Part shown: piece by piece, positions 45,276-54,731 of the stretch
Position numbering within the stretch: position 1 is the first letter of the stretch
Layout: each line of letters starts with the position of its first letter
From: Lactobacillus jensenii DSM 20557
Lineage (GTDB): Bacteria; Bacillota; Bacilli; Lactobacillales; Lactobacillaceae
NCBI RefSeq assembly: GCF_001436455.1
Contig: NZ_AYYU01000003.1
Coordinates: 1 to 64,000 of the forward strand
DNA: 64,000 bases
Direction of reading: 5' to 3'
The notes under the pieces: generated by a model
What the model was told of the DNA's origin: nothing
The model's input: only the letters and a program-made list of their open reading frames with translations
The model's database searches: none
Position numbers and translations under genes: made by a program

Positions 45276-45283
45276 TATGTATC

Positions 45284-45317
45284 AAAAAACCGTTAAAGCA
45301 ATGCTTTAACGGTTTTA
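45284..45317. terminator. Bidirectional terminator
   Basis: AAAAACCGTTAAAGC / GCTTTAACGGTTTT with a short loop, between aroD and the convergent LysR gene. Confidence 0.9.
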
Positions 45318-46201
45318 TTTTTATTTTTTATAATAGTTTTTAATATAAGTAAGTAGTCGTTGGGTTGCAGGAGATAAGAAATGATTTTTTTAGTTGCTAC
45401 ATAAACTGGATTGATAGCAGCTTTACTGTCAATTTCCAGGAATTTTATTTCCTTTTGGTTAATTAAATTACTCTTAGGAACAATTGCTACCCCAAAGTCT
45501 GAATTTACAAAATTCATAATAGGTGCTGTATCTGCTAAGACCATTGAAATGTTAGGTTCAATTCCAGCTCTTTCAAAGAAAGTATCAATATTTTGTCTTA
45601 AGCAGTTAATGTGAGGATAGGTAATTAATGGATAAGAAGCTAAATCATTTACGCTAATTTTATCTTGCTTAGCTAAAGGACTATTGATAGAAACGGCTAA
45701 ATATAGCTTTTGATCAAATAAATGAGTTAGATTTACAGATTCTAAGTCATCAGGATTAGCTACAATGGCTAAATCAACTTTTTCACTCAATAGTTTTTGG
45801 ATGATAACTGAAGTAACATCTTGCTCAAAGTAGAAGTTAAGATGTTGTTCAGGATTTTCATGTTTAAAAGCATTTACTAATACAGGTGCGATTTCTCTAG
45901 CTGCAGATGAAAAGCCAAATCTAACAGTTCCGCTATTAGTATCTACTAATTCACTGATATAAGTGTTTCCTTTACTGAAATCAGCTAAACCCGCTTTAAC
46001 ATATCTAAGATATATTTTTCCATATTTACTTAACTTTATATTACGTCCATCTTTTTCAAATAATGGAACACCTAATTCTTTTTCAATGCTACTAATTGCA
46101 TATGACAAAGATGGTTGTGTTATTCCTAAATTTTCAGCAGCCTTTGCCATATGTTCAGTATGTGCAAGTTCGACAAAAAATTCTAGGTGACGTAAATTCA
46201 T
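45293..46201 (-). CDS. LysR family regulator 2
   Basis: Regulator of 302 aa with a LysR N-terminus nearly identical to that of regulator 1 (MNLRHLEFFVELAHTEHMAKAAENLGITQPSLSYA), but a more diverged effector domain. The two regulators enclose the dehydrogenase-MFS-dehydroquinase operon. They may recognise similar DNA with different effectors. Its gene ends in the terminator shared with aroD. Confidence 0.88.
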   Translation of the reverse strand: MNLRHLEFFVELAHTEHMAKAAENLGITQPSLSYAISSIEKELGVPLFEKDGRNIKLSKYGKIYLRYVKAGLADFSKGNTYISELVDTNSGTVRFGFSSAAREIAPVLVNAFKHENPEQHLNFYFEQDVTSVIIQKLLSEKVDLAIVANPDDLESVNLTHLFDQKLYLAVSINSPLAKQDKISVNDLASYPLITYPHINCLRQNIDTFFERAGIEPNISMVLADTAPIMNFVNSDFGVAIVPKSNLINQKEIKFLEIDSKAAINPVYVATKKIISYLLQPNDYLLILKTIIKNKNKTVKALL

Positions 46202-46260
46202 TGAAAAAATCCACTCTTTCTTTAAAATCCCTCATGCCCTCTCTATGAATATAAAATAAA

Positions 46261-46285
46261 ATAACAAATTATGCAATAGTGTTAT
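46261..46285. promoter_or_regulatory. Inverted repeat upstream of LysR regulator 2
   Basis: ATAACA at 46261-46266 and TGTTAT at 46280-46285 with 13 bases between; ATAAC occurs again at 46292. T-N11-A-like repeats fit LysR autoregulation. By eye only. Confidence 0.35.
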
Positions 46286-46312
46286 GTTAAAATAACAAAA
46301 AATGTTTATTAA

Positions 46313-46354
46313 AAAAGCTAGTTCTATAACTATATTGATAGAACTAGCTTTTAA
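46313..46354 (-). terminator. Terminator of L,D-transpeptidase gene
   Basis: AAAAGCTAGTTCTAT / ATAGAACTAGCTTTT, a 15-bp stem with a 10-base loop, just 3' of the minus-strand gene. Confidence 0.88.
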
Positions 46355-46360
46355 CTTAAT

Positions 46361-47575
46361 TTATTTATCATAAACAATTACTGGCTCATGCATTTCAACT
46401 GCATCCCAGACCTTTTTTATTTCACTAGGACGGATATTAACACAACCATGAGATCCACCTTTTAGATATGCAGTCTTTGACCAATCAGTTCTCCAGCTGG
46501 CATCGTGTAATCCACAACCAGTTAAAGTAAATGGCATCCAGTAATTTACTTTTGATGAATAACTCGAGCCATCATCATTAGTACCCCTTAAGATACTTGG
46601 TGATTGTTTATATTCGATATACCAAACACCAGTTGGAGTAGCATCAGAAGAACCAGAACTAGTTTGCGCTGTTCCAGTTACAACATCATTCAAGGTTACA
46701 GCTACAGAGCCATTCTTAATTACCCATAATTTTTGTTCTTTAATAGAAACAACTACGTAATTTTTACCAAGACCATTATTTATTGTGGTATAACCTGTTC
46801 CGTAGGTACTATAGCCTTTACCGTAAATGTAATTAGCACCATCTACAGTAGCTGTATCACTACCTAAAGCTTTTTCAATAGCAGGAATGGCTGTTTTATT
46901 ATTAATAGCCCAACCATATGACTTATTAGTGACATTAATCGTACTTCCGTTAGGGGTTGTAAATGAATATGATTTATCTAAAGTAGATACTTCAGAATTG
47001 ATTTTTGCCAATTTAGCGGACAAAGTAGAAGTATCAGTGAAGTGGAATTGTCCACCATAGTACCTAACTGTTTTAAATAATTTTTTAGCTTCAAGTGTGA
47101 AAGTTTTTCCGCCAACTTTGTATGTTGTTTTAGCATTATAAAAATTAGCTAATTTCTTTTTTGCTTCTTTTAAAGTGCTATCCGCAAAATTCCATTTTTT
47201 GTCAGATGGAAAAGCAGTGTGTTGCTTTTTGAAGTACTTAGTAATTTCTTTTTTATCTGTTACTTGTACTCCATCTAATTTCATACTAGTGATTTTTCCA
47301 TCAGTCATTGTTGCAGCTGTTTTCGCATTTTTATTGATCTTAGTAACAGCTTGATTGATTGTTAAACCACCAACTTTGATACCAAATATTTTAACGTTTT
47401 TATTAAAGTGTTTACTTGTGTATCGTAATGTAGCTTGACGCTGAGCTTCTAAGTGATTGTGGTAAATAAATCCACCAGCTAAAGATAGAAGGATAATTGC
47501 AGAAAAAAGTGTAATAAGTACTTTGTTATTCTTAAACCAATTATCAGCTACAGTTTTTGAATGTTTTCCAGTCAA
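46361..47575 (-). CDS. L,D-transpeptidase with YkuD domain
   Basis: Membrane-anchored wall enzyme that makes or exchanges peptidoglycan cross-links. One membrane helix near the N-terminus (LITLFSAIILLSLAGGFIY) is followed by putative peptidoglycan-binding beta domains (about 60-265) and a C-terminal YkuD domain. The catalytic motif is GGSHGCVNIRPSEI near residues 375-390, with HDASWR before it. I prefer the TTG start at 47575 because AGGTGG lies 11 bases upstream; a GTG at 47590 overlaps that site. Confidence 0.88.
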   Translation of the reverse strand: MTGKHSKTVADNWFKNNKVLITLFSAIILLSLAGGFIYHNHLEAQRQATLRYTSKHFNKNVKIFGIKVGGLTINQAVTKINKNAKTAATMTDGKITSMKLDGVQVTDKKEITKYFKKQHTAFPSDKKWNFADSTLKEAKKKLANFYNAKTTYKVGGKTFTLEAKKLFKTVRYYGGQFHFTDTSTLSAKLAKINSEVSTLDKSYSFTTPNGSTINVTNKSYGWAINNKTAIPAIEKALGSDTATVDGANYIYGKGYSTYGTGYTTINNGLGKNYVVVSIKEQKLWVIKNGSVAVTLNDVVTGTAQTSSGSSDATPTGVWYIEYKQSPSILRGTNDDGSSYSSKVNYWMPFTLTGCGLHDASWRTDWSKTAYLKGGSHGCVNIRPSEIKKVWDAVEMHEPVIVYDK

Positions 47576-47701
47576 AATCTTTTTCGCCACCTATTTAAAT
47601 TTGTATATATTTTATCAAAAAAAGCAAACTATTGCTAAAATGTTGCACTTTTTTGGTATTATCTAAGTAATAGCTTTTTATTAAGTTAAGGAGAAAAAAT
47701 A

Positions 47702-50239
47702 ATGGGAAAAATCAATCGCTTTTATGATACATTTCACCCAAATCATTATGATTTATTCATTAATGTAAATCGGGCCGATAAAAAAATTAATGGTACTTCA
47801 ACTATTACTGGTGAAGCTTTAAATAAAGAAGTTAATGTTCACCAAAAATTTATGAGTATTAGTAAGGTAACTCAAGATGGTGAAGCAGTACCTTTTGAAG
47901 TAGATCAAAAGGCTGAAGCAATTAAAATTACATTAGCTAAAGCTGGCAATACAACTATTAGTATTGATTACAGTGCACCACTTACTGATACAATGATGGG
48001 TATTTATCCTTCATACTACCAGTTAAATGGTAAAAAAGAAGAAATTATTGGTACTCAATTTGAAACTACTTTTGCTCGTCAAGCATTTCCATGTATTGAC
48101 GAACCAGAAGCTAAAGCCACTTTTAGTTTAGCACTTAAATTCGATGAAAAGCCTGGCGAAATTGCTTTGGCTAACATGCCAGAAACTAAAGTGGAAAATG
48201 GTGTACACTATTTTGAAAAGACTGTTAAGATGTCAACTTACTTAGTTGCATTTGCCTTTGGTGATTTGCAATCTAAGATGACTGAAACTAAGAGTGGAGT
48301 AAAAGTAGGTGTCTTTGCTACTAAGGCTCACAAGGCTAAAGAATTAGACTTTGCTTTAGATATTGCTAAGCGCGCAATTGAATTTTATGAAGACTTCTAC
48401 CAAACTCCATATCCATTGCCACATTCATGGCAATTAGCTTTACCTGACTTTAGTGCTGGTGCGATGGAAAACTGGGGATTGGTAACTTACCGTGAAGCTT
48501 ACTTGTTGCTTGATCCAGACAACACTCCACTTGACATGAAGAAGTTAGTGGCAACTGTAATTACGCACGAACTTGCTCACCAATGGTTTGGTGACTTAGT
48601 AACTATGAAGTGGTGGGACAACTTATGGCTTAACGAAAGTTTTGCTAACATGATGGAATATTTATCACTTGACCATCTTGAACCAAGCTGGAATGTTTGG
48701 GAAATGTTCCAATCTTCAGAAGCTCCAGCTGCTTTAACTCGGGATGCAACTGATGGTGTTCAATCAGTTTATGTTGAAGTAAAAGATCCAGCAGAAATCG
48801 ATACTTTATTTGATGGTGCAATCGTTTATGCTAAGGGTTCTAGAATGTTAGTAATGGTTAGAGCTCTTTTAGGCGATAAGGCCTTACAAAAGGGACTTAA
48901 GTATTACTTTGACCACCATAAGTTTGGTAATACTACTGGGGATGACTTGTGGAATGCTTTATCAACTGCAACTGACTTAAACATTGCTGAAATTATGCAC
49001 TCATGGCTTAACCAACCAGGTTATCCTGTAGTGAATGCTTTTGTTGAAGATGGCCACTTGAAGTTGACACAAAAGCAATTCTTTGTTGGTGAAGGCGAAG
49101 ATAAGGGCCGAATTTGGCAAATTCCATTGAATGCTAACTTTGATTCACCAGCTATCATGACTGAAAAAGAATTAGATTTAGGCGACTACGAAACTTTACG
49201 TAAGCAAGCTGGTCATGCATTAAGAATTAATGTTGGTAACACTACTCACTGCGTTGTTAAATACGACGAAACTTTGATGAATGATATCTTAGCAGAAGTA
49301 GAAGATTTAGACTCAATTAGTAAGTTGCAATTACTACAAGATTTACGTTTACTCAGTGAAGGTCGCGAAAGTTCATATGCTGAAGTTGTTCCTTTACTTG
49401 ATAAGCTTAAGGATTCTAAGTCAAACCTTGTAAATAACGCTATTTACACTACTGCTAGAAAGTTACGTCAATTTGTAACTCCAGATTCAGATGCTGAAAA
49501 CTACTTGAAGCAATTCTACAACCGCTTAAGTGAAGACCAAGTTAAGCGTTTAGGTTGGGAAGTTAAAGCTGGAGAAAGCGATGAAGACAAGTTAACTCGT
49601 CCATACGTTTTAAGTGCTAGTCTTTATGGTGGCAATATTGATTCAGTTCGTGCAGCTCACAAACTTTACCAAGAACATGAAGATGACCTAGAAAGCTTAA
49701 ACGCGGATGTTCGTCCATATGTTTTGATTAATGAAGTTAAGAACTGTGGTTCAAGCGAATTGACTGATAAGTTAATTAAGCTTTACCAAACTACGAGTGA
49801 TGCCAGCTTCAAGAGCGACTTAACAGCTGCAATTACTTCATCTAAGAGTGAAAGTGAACTTGAAAAAGTTGTATCTTACTTTAAGAACGCTGACGTTGTT
49901 AAGCCACAAGACTTACGTGGTTGGTTTGCAAGTGTCTTGAACAACAAGCTTGGTGAACAACTCGCTTGGGATTGGATTAGAGACGAATGGGCATGGCTTG
50001 ATAAGACTGTTGGTGGTGATATGGAATTTACTACTTTCATAACAGTAATTGCTAGAAACTTTAAGACAGCTAAACGTCTTGAAGAATTTAAGGCCTTCTT
50101 TGAACCTAAGCTTGATCAACCAATGTTAACTCGTGAAATCAAGATGGATACCAAAGTTATTGGAACTAGAGTTGACTTAGTTGAAGCTGAAAAAGTTAAG
50201 GTTAACCAAGTTGTTAAAAGTTTATTTGTAGAAGAATAA
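47702..50239 (+). CDS. pepN: Aminopeptidase N (lysyl aminopeptidase)
   Basis: Zinc M1 aminopeptidase of 845 aa, cytosolic, used to release amino acids from imported peptides. GAMENWGLVTYRE holds the exopeptidase motif and HELAHQW plus the Glu in NESFANMMEY the HExxH-x18-E zinc site. The C-terminal ERAP1-like helical domain is complete. Codon usage is highly optimised (frequent AAC, AAG, CGT) compared with neighbours, consistent with strong expression. AAGGAG precedes the ATG. Confidence 0.96.
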   Translation: MGKINRFYDTFHPNHYDLFINVNRADKKINGTSTITGEALNKEVNVHQKFMSISKVTQDGEAVPFEVDQKAEAIKITLAKAGNTTISIDYSAPLTDTMMGIYPSYYQLNGKKEEIIGTQFETTFARQAFPCIDEPEAKATFSLALKFDEKPGEIALANMPETKVENGVHYFEKTVKMSTYLVAFAFGDLQSKMTETKSGVKVGVFATKAHKAKELDFALDIAKRAIEFYEDFYQTPYPLPHSWQLALPDFSAGAMENWGLVTYREAYLLLDPDNTPLDMKKLVATVITHELAHQWFGDLVTMKWWDNLWLNESFANMMEYLSLDHLEPSWNVWEMFQSSEAPAALTRDATDGVQSVYVEVKDPAEIDTLFDGAIVYAKGSRMLVMVRALLGDKALQKGLKYYFDHHKFGNTTGDDLWNALSTATDLNIAEIMHSWLNQPGYPVVNAFVEDGHLKLTQKQFFVGEGEDKGRIWQIPLNANFDSPAIMTEKELDLGDYETLRKQAGHALRINVGNTTHCVVKYDETLMNDILAEVEDLDSISKLQLLQDLRLLSEGRESSYAEVVPLLDKLKDSKSNLVNNAIYTTARKLRQFVTPDSDAENYLKQFYNRLSEDQVKRLGWEVKAGESDEDKLTRPYVLSASLYGGNIDSVRAAHKLYQEHEDDLESLNADVRPYVLINEVKNCGSSELTDKLIKLYQTTSDASFKSDLTAAITSSKSESELEKVVSYFKNADVVKPQDLRGWFASVLNNKLGEQLAWDWIRDEWAWLDKTVGGDMEFTTFITVIARNFKTAKRLEEFKAFFEPKLDQPMLTREIKMDTKVIGTRVDLVEAEKVKVNQVVKSLFVEE

Positions 50240-50269
50240 AAAGAAGCGCATTAGCGCTTCTTTTTTTGT
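50238..50269. terminator. Bidirectional terminator
   Basis: AAAAAGAAGCGC / GCGCTTCTTTTTTT with ATTA loop. Confidence 0.9.
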
Positions 50270-50932
50270 CTAAAATTGTGTTTCTTTAATGTCATCTTCA
50301 GGACGATGTTTCATAATTCGTAAAACTCGCCATTTATAATCGATACCTTCTGGATAAGGTGACAGTTCAATTTTGGCTGCATTATCTTGAAAGTCAAAAG
50401 ATAATTCAGCTCTTTCATCAATCCATTCAATTCTCATAGGTTCTTGCTCAAAGCCACTAACTGTAATAGTTTCAGGTAGTGGTGATTTAATAAAGACGTA
50501 TACTTGATATGATGCATGACGATTTTCACAAACGAAAGAGTTGGAAGCAGTTGTTTTTAAGCTGCTCTCAGTACTTTCGTTATAGGCATGACCGAACCAG
50601 TGCATCCAGTCATTAAGTAAAGTTAATGCTGTTTTTTGATTATCGAGCAAATCGCCCATCTCGTCCAGTTCTACATTGAAAACGGCATGCTGCCCATTAC
50701 GCTTGAAATTGATTAAGTCATTAATGACATTGGCACTTTCTAAATCAATTCCATGTGCATTAACCAGTTCAACTGTATAGTCTTTGCAAGCTTCTTTATA
50801 TGGCGCGAGGTCTTCAGCACCTTCAACGCTAATAGCGCGAGCACCGATGTTTCTTGCTAAACGTACCAACTTTTGCGCATTAGCATTGGCGTTTACTTTG
50901 AAATTTAAAATAATTCCATAATCTGGATTCAC
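50270..50932 (-). CDS. Hypothetical protein
   Basis: Soluble protein of 220 aa, not recognised. The first 70 residues (YGIILNFKVNANANAQKLVRLARNIGARAISV) look like part of an alpha/beta barrel or Rossmann-type fold. After a helical middle, the C-terminal 85 residues are beta-rich (VFIKSPLPETITVSGFEQEP) and resemble the sandwich domain of some glycosidases. It could be a reduced glycosidase relative without visible catalytic motif. The start is GTG eight bases after GGGAGGG. Confidence 0.65.
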   Translation of the reverse strand: MNPDYGIILNFKVNANANAQKLVRLARNIGARAISVEGAEDLAPYKEACKDYTVELVNAHGIDLESANVINDLINFKRNGQHAVFNVELDEMGDLLDNQKTALTLLNDWMHWFGHAYNESTESSLKTTASNSFVCENRHASYQVYVFIKSPLPETITVSGFEQEPMRIEWIDERAELSFDFQDNAAKIELSPYPEGIDYKWRVLRIMKHRPEDDIKETQF

Positions 50933-51034
50933 TTTTTAAGCCCTCCCTTAGGTATTCATTTATATTTTACCGTATAATTGCAGTAAGGAGAAATTTTAGC
51001 TTTCTCTATATATTTAAAAAGGAAAGATAGTAAT

Positions 51035-51796
51035 ATGAAAACTATTATTTCACCAGCTAAAAAAATGATTGTTAACCAAGAAAGCTTTTTGGCGAAAACT
51101 AGGCCAGACTTTCTCGAGCAAGCTGAGATTTTAGCTGATTTTTTAAAGAATCAAGAAGCAGGTAGATTAAAGCAAATTTGGGAAGCGAGCGATAAGATTG
51201 TTCAAGAAGGAATAATGCAGCTGAAAAATATGGACTTAGAAAAAGCCCAAACTCCAGCAATTATTTCTTATGGCGGGATTCAATATCAGTATATGGCTCC
51301 TGATTTATTTACTGAACCTGCCTTAATTTATATACAAAAAAACTTGCGAATTCTTTCTGGTCTATATGGAGTTTTACGTCCTTTTGATGCAGTTAGTCCT
51401 TATCGCCTAGAACTAAAAAATAAGCTGGTAGGTTTTAAAGATTACAGTTTGTATCATTTTTGGGATAGTTTGATTCATGATAAATTATTTGAAGATGATG
51501 ATACAGTGATTAATTTGGCTTCTAAAGAGTATGCTAAAGCTGTTACACCATATTTACATGAAGGAGAGAGATTTATAACTATTGATTTTTTAGAAAAAAG
51601 AAAAGATCAATGGAAAATGATTGGGACTCATGCCAAGATGAGTCGTGGAGAAATGGTACGTTGGATTAGCGAAAATCAAATAAAAACGCCTGAAGAACTT
51701 CAAGCGTTTAATGATTTTGATTATAAATTTGATGAACTAACTTCAAGTGCTGATAAATATATTTTTAAAACTCAGTATGATTTTAAAAGGCATTAA
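51035..51796 (+). CDS. yaaA: YaaA peroxide stress protein
   Basis: UPF0246/YaaA protein of 253 aa (MKTIISPAKKM start, GLYGVLRPFDAVSPYRLEL, LASKEYAKAV). In E. coli YaaA limits free iron during H2O2 stress and binds DNA. This makes sense beside an H2O2-forming flavin reductase gene pair 8 kb away. Its last 14 bases overlap the convergent cinnamoyl esterase gene. Confidence 0.92.
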   Translation: MKTIISPAKKMIVNQESFLAKTRPDFLEQAEILADFLKNQEAGRLKQIWEASDKIVQEGIMQLKNMDLEKAQTPAIISYGGIQYQYMAPDLFTEPALIYIQKNLRILSGLYGVLRPFDAVSPYRLELKNKLVGFKDYSLYHFWDSLIHDKLFEDDDTVINLASKEYAKAVTPYLHEGERFITIDFLEKRKDQWKMIGTHAKMSRGEMVRWISENQIKTPEELQAFNDFDYKFDELTSSADKYIFKTQYDFKRH

Positions 51797-52535
51797 AGTC
51801 AGGTTTTAAAAAGTCAGCAGTCAAATCACTGGCCATAGCTTGGTATGTGTCACTAAAGCGATGATCGGCCCCATTTATAAAATGTAATTCACTATTTTGA
51901 TAAATAGCTTGGTATTTTTCAATATATTTAGCAGGGACTATTTGGTCATTAGTTCCATGAATTAAGCTAACCGGACCGGTATAATTTTTAGCTATGTCAT
52001 AAATTGGAAGATTTTGAGCAACACGTAAGTAAAAACCATCTAAATTTCTGTTTTTAAAGGGAATAGAATCTGGAATCTTTTTTGGATTATAAGATACTCC
52101 TCGAGTATTTCCTTTTAATGCATCATCTTTTAGGCAAGCGGCAGGAGCTAGCAGAACTAACTTCTTTATTAAATCGGGATAAAGCCCAGCCAGCATAGAT
52201 GCTACTACTCCACCTTGAGAGTGGCCAACCAAATAAATATGATTAACATGAGGATCAGATTTTACGTATGACAGTATTGCATTAGCATCTTCAATTTCAT
52301 TCCATACAGTCATATTTTCAAAGGCACCATCACTATCTCCATGCCCATTAAAGTCAAATCTAATGCTAGCGACATTTTCATCACGTAGTTTATTTACGAT
52401 TTCTTTAATTAGGGCAGTATTACGATTAGCTGTAAATCCATGCATAATAACTGCCAAATCGTATTTTTCACCAAAAGGATTTTCGCGTTCGCAGACTAAA
52501 TTTAAGCCATCACGTTGAATTGTGAAAATTGACAT
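51783..52535 (-). CDS. Cinnamoyl (feruloyl) esterase
   Basis: Alpha/beta hydrolase of 250 aa very like the characterised L. johnsonii cinnamoyl esterases (LJ0536/LJ1228, from memory). These enzymes hydrolyse ferulate, caffeate and chlorogenate esters. HGFTANRNT (32-40), GHGDSDGAFENMT, GHSQGG with S106, a late HGTNDQIV Asp and GADHRFSD His form the active site, and the 130-190 region fits the aromatic-binding lid. AAGGAGG precedes the ATG. It is transcribed alone. Confidence 0.9.
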   Translation of the reverse strand: MSIFTIQRDGLNLVCERENPFGEKYDLAVIMHGFTANRNTALIKEIVNKLRDENVASIRFDFNGHGDSDGAFENMTVWNEIEDANAILSYVKSDPHVNHIYLVGHSQGGVVASMLAGLYPDLIKKLVLLAPAACLKDDALKGNTRGVSYNPKKIPDSIPFKNRNLDGFYLRVAQNLPIYDIAKNYTGPVSLIHGTNDQIVPAKYIEKYQAIYQNSELHFINGADHRFSDTYQAMASDLTADFLKPDFNAF

Positions 52536-52611
52536 TATAGCCCCTCCTTCTCTTTATAACTTTATTTTAGCGCTTTTAGTTTTAATAGTATCAACTTAGA
52601 AAGGAAATAAG

Positions 52612-53211
52612 ATGAAATTAACATTTATTAGACATGGACAAACCGATTTAAATAAAGATAATCGGATTCAAGGTGGAGGAATTGATCAGCCATTAAATGA
52701 AACTGGAATTAATCAGGCAGAAGTGGCTGCTAGTCATTTTGATCCACAAAAATATGATTTAGTATTTTCAAGTCCATTAAAAAGAGCAAAAAAAACTGCA
52801 GAAATATTTGTTAAAGGACAAAAGCAAATTTATTTTGATGATCGAATTAAGGAAATGGACTTTGGTGAATGGGACACATTAAAAGTTGATGAGTTAATAA
52901 AGGAATATCCTAAAGGATTTAATGAAGACGGCTATGTAGCTAATGGATATTTAAGATATGCTCCAGGTGGAGAAAGTTTTGAAGAGGTTGCTAGTCGCGG
53001 AAGTGAATTTATCGATGAATTGATTCATAAATATCCAGATAAAAATATTTTAGTAGTATGTCATGGAACATTAATTAAGACTTTAGTAGCTCATTATTTC
53101 TCTAATGGAAACTTAGGTGTTTTTGAGCAAGTAGCTAATTGTGCAATTAGCGAATTTGAGATGACTGAAAATTTCTCTAAAGTTATTTGTTATAATCAGG
53201 TTTTATATTAA
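52612..53211 (+). CDS. Histidine phosphatase family protein
   Basis: Phosphoglycerate mutase-like phosphatase of 199 aa. RHGQTDLN at 8-15 contains the phosphohistidine, and VVCHGTLIK the second His. Members of this branch are often phosphatases, sometimes named GpmB, rather than glycolytic mutases; the substrate cannot be read. It is a single gene ending in its own terminator. Confidence 0.85.
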   Translation: MKLTFIRHGQTDLNKDNRIQGGGIDQPLNETGINQAEVAASHFDPQKYDLVFSSPLKRAKKTAEIFVKGQKQIYFDDRIKEMDFGEWDTLKVDELIKEYPKGFNEDGYVANGYLRYAPGGESFEEVASRGSEFIDELIHKYPDKNILVVCHGTLIKTLVAHYFSNGNLGVFEQVANCAISEFEMTENFSKVICYNQVLY

Positions 53212-53218
53212 GTAAACT

Positions 53219-53243
53219 AAGGAAGCTAGTGCTTCCTTTTTTG
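53219..53243 (+). terminator. Terminator
   Basis: AAGGAAGC / GCTTCCTT with TAGT loop and T run. Confidence 0.85.
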
Positions 53244-53253
53244 TATCAATTAA

Positions 53254-53283
53254 TTGACAGCGCTTTCAAAAAGCCGGTAAAAT
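53254..53283 (+). promoter_or_regulatory. Promoter with overlapping cre site
   Basis: TTGACA at 53254-53259 and TAAAAT at 53278-53283 (18-base spacing). TGACAGCGCTTTCA at 53255-53268 matches cre with one mismatch and covers the -35 box, the same design as at 20962. Confidence 0.8.
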
Positions 53284-53322
53284 TAAACTAAAGTAGTTTA
53301 TAAGTTTACAAGGAGACTTATT

Positions 53323-54729
53323 ATGTGTACGTATAACAAATTAACTAAAAGTGATATTGAAAACTTAAGTGAATTCATTAGTGATTCAGAGCGATTTATT
53401 ACCGTGCCAACAGAACATTGGGATCATGACCAATTTAAAGTTGTAAGGGCAATGCCTGATTTAGTAATTCAACCAATAACAAGTGAAGAAGTTGCAAAAG
53501 TAGTTAAATATGCAAGTGATCATAAGATTCCGTTAGTTCCTAGAGGTAATTCGACTGGCTTGATGGGAGCAAACTTGACCGTTCATGGTGGTATTAGTTT
53601 AGATATGGTTAAGATGAATCAAGTCCTAGATTATGATCCTGATTCATTGACTATGACTGTTCAACCGGGGCTGCGTTTGAATGACCTAGAAAAATATTTG
53701 TCCGATAAACCTTTTACATATATGCCAGCTCCAGCCATGCATTGGGCAACTATTGGTGGTAATGTTGCTACTAATGCAGGTGGTTTAAAAGCTATTAAGT
53801 ATGGTGTAACTAGAGAGCATATTCGTGAAGTTAAAGTTGCCTTAACTGATGGAAAGATTTATAAATTTGGTTCTAAGTCAGTTAAATCTTCTTCAGGATA
53901 TAGTTTAAAAGATTTAATTATTGGTAGTGAAGGTACACTAGGTGTTATTACTGAAATAACAATTCGCTTATATCCTAAACCTAAAAAAGTGATAAATGCG
54001 ATTATTCCTTTTGATACTTTAGAAAATGCCATTAAATCTGTTCCTAAGATTTTAGCTTCAGGAGTTGTACCAACGACTGTTGAATTTATGGGAAGAAAAG
54101 TTTTGCAATTATGGGAAAAAGCATATGATGAAACTTTTCCAATTAAAGATGGTGATGGCTTCATTATTATCGGATTAGATGCATTTACAGATGAAGAACT
54201 TCATGCACAATTAAAAGAGGCCATTGCAGCAACAGCTGAATATCATGCTATGAAGCCAATTGTATTAGATGCTACTAGTAAAGAAGCAGAGTTAATTTGG
54301 AAAGCAAGAGAAGCCTTACTGTTGGCAATCCAAAAATCAACACCTAAAATGGATGAAGTTGATGTATCAGTACCAATTGATCGAATTCCATTAGTATTGA
54401 AGCGAATTGAGGAGTTAGAACAAGAAGAGAAAATGCGGATTCCTAATTTTGGTCATGCAGGGGATGGTAACTTACATATTTATCTTTGCTCAGATGAAAT
54501 GGATGATGAAGAGTTCGCAAAGAAATCACATATCGTTATTAGCGAGTTATATAAAGTTGCTCGGGATAATGATGGAAATATATCAGGAGAGCATGGTGTT
54601 GGTTATGCTAGAAAAGATTACTATGAAGATTTTTATGGTAAAGACTATACTAATTTACTTAGAAAAGTAAAAAGTATTTTTGATCCAAATGGAATAATTA
54701 ATCCAGATAAGATTTTTCCACTTAAATAA
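53323..54729 (+). CDS. FAD-linked 2-hydroxyacid dehydrogenase, GlcD/D-lactate type
   Basis: Flavoenzyme of 468 aa. The FAD_binding_4 domain (about 35-215) has PRGNSTGLMGANL and HWATIGGNVATNAGG; the C-terminal FAD-oxidase domain has NFGHAGDGNLHIYL and SGEHGVGYARKDY. It oxidises D-lactate or glycolate, passing electrons to a quinone, O2 or another acceptor. The clear cre site suggests use when preferred sugars run out. Confidence 0.88.
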   Translation: MCTYNKLTKSDIENLSEFISDSERFITVPTEHWDHDQFKVVRAMPDLVIQPITSEEVAKVVKYASDHKIPLVPRGNSTGLMGANLTVHGGISLDMVKMNQVLDYDPDSLTMTVQPGLRLNDLEKYLSDKPFTYMPAPAMHWATIGGNVATNAGGLKAIKYGVTREHIREVKVALTDGKIYKFGSKSVKSSSGYSLKDLIIGSEGTLGVITEITIRLYPKPKKVINAIIPFDTLENAIKSVPKILASGVVPTTVEFMGRKVLQLWEKAYDETFPIKDGDGFIIIGLDAFTDEELHAQLKEAIAATAEYHAMKPIVLDATSKEAELIWKAREALLLAIQKSTPKMDEVDVSVPIDRIPLVLKRIEELEQEEKMRIPNFGHAGDGNLHIYLCSDEMDDEEFAKKSHIVISELYKVARDNDGNISGEHGVGYARKDYYEDFYGKDYTNLLRKVKSIFDPNGIINPDKIFPLK

Positions 54730-54731
54730 AG

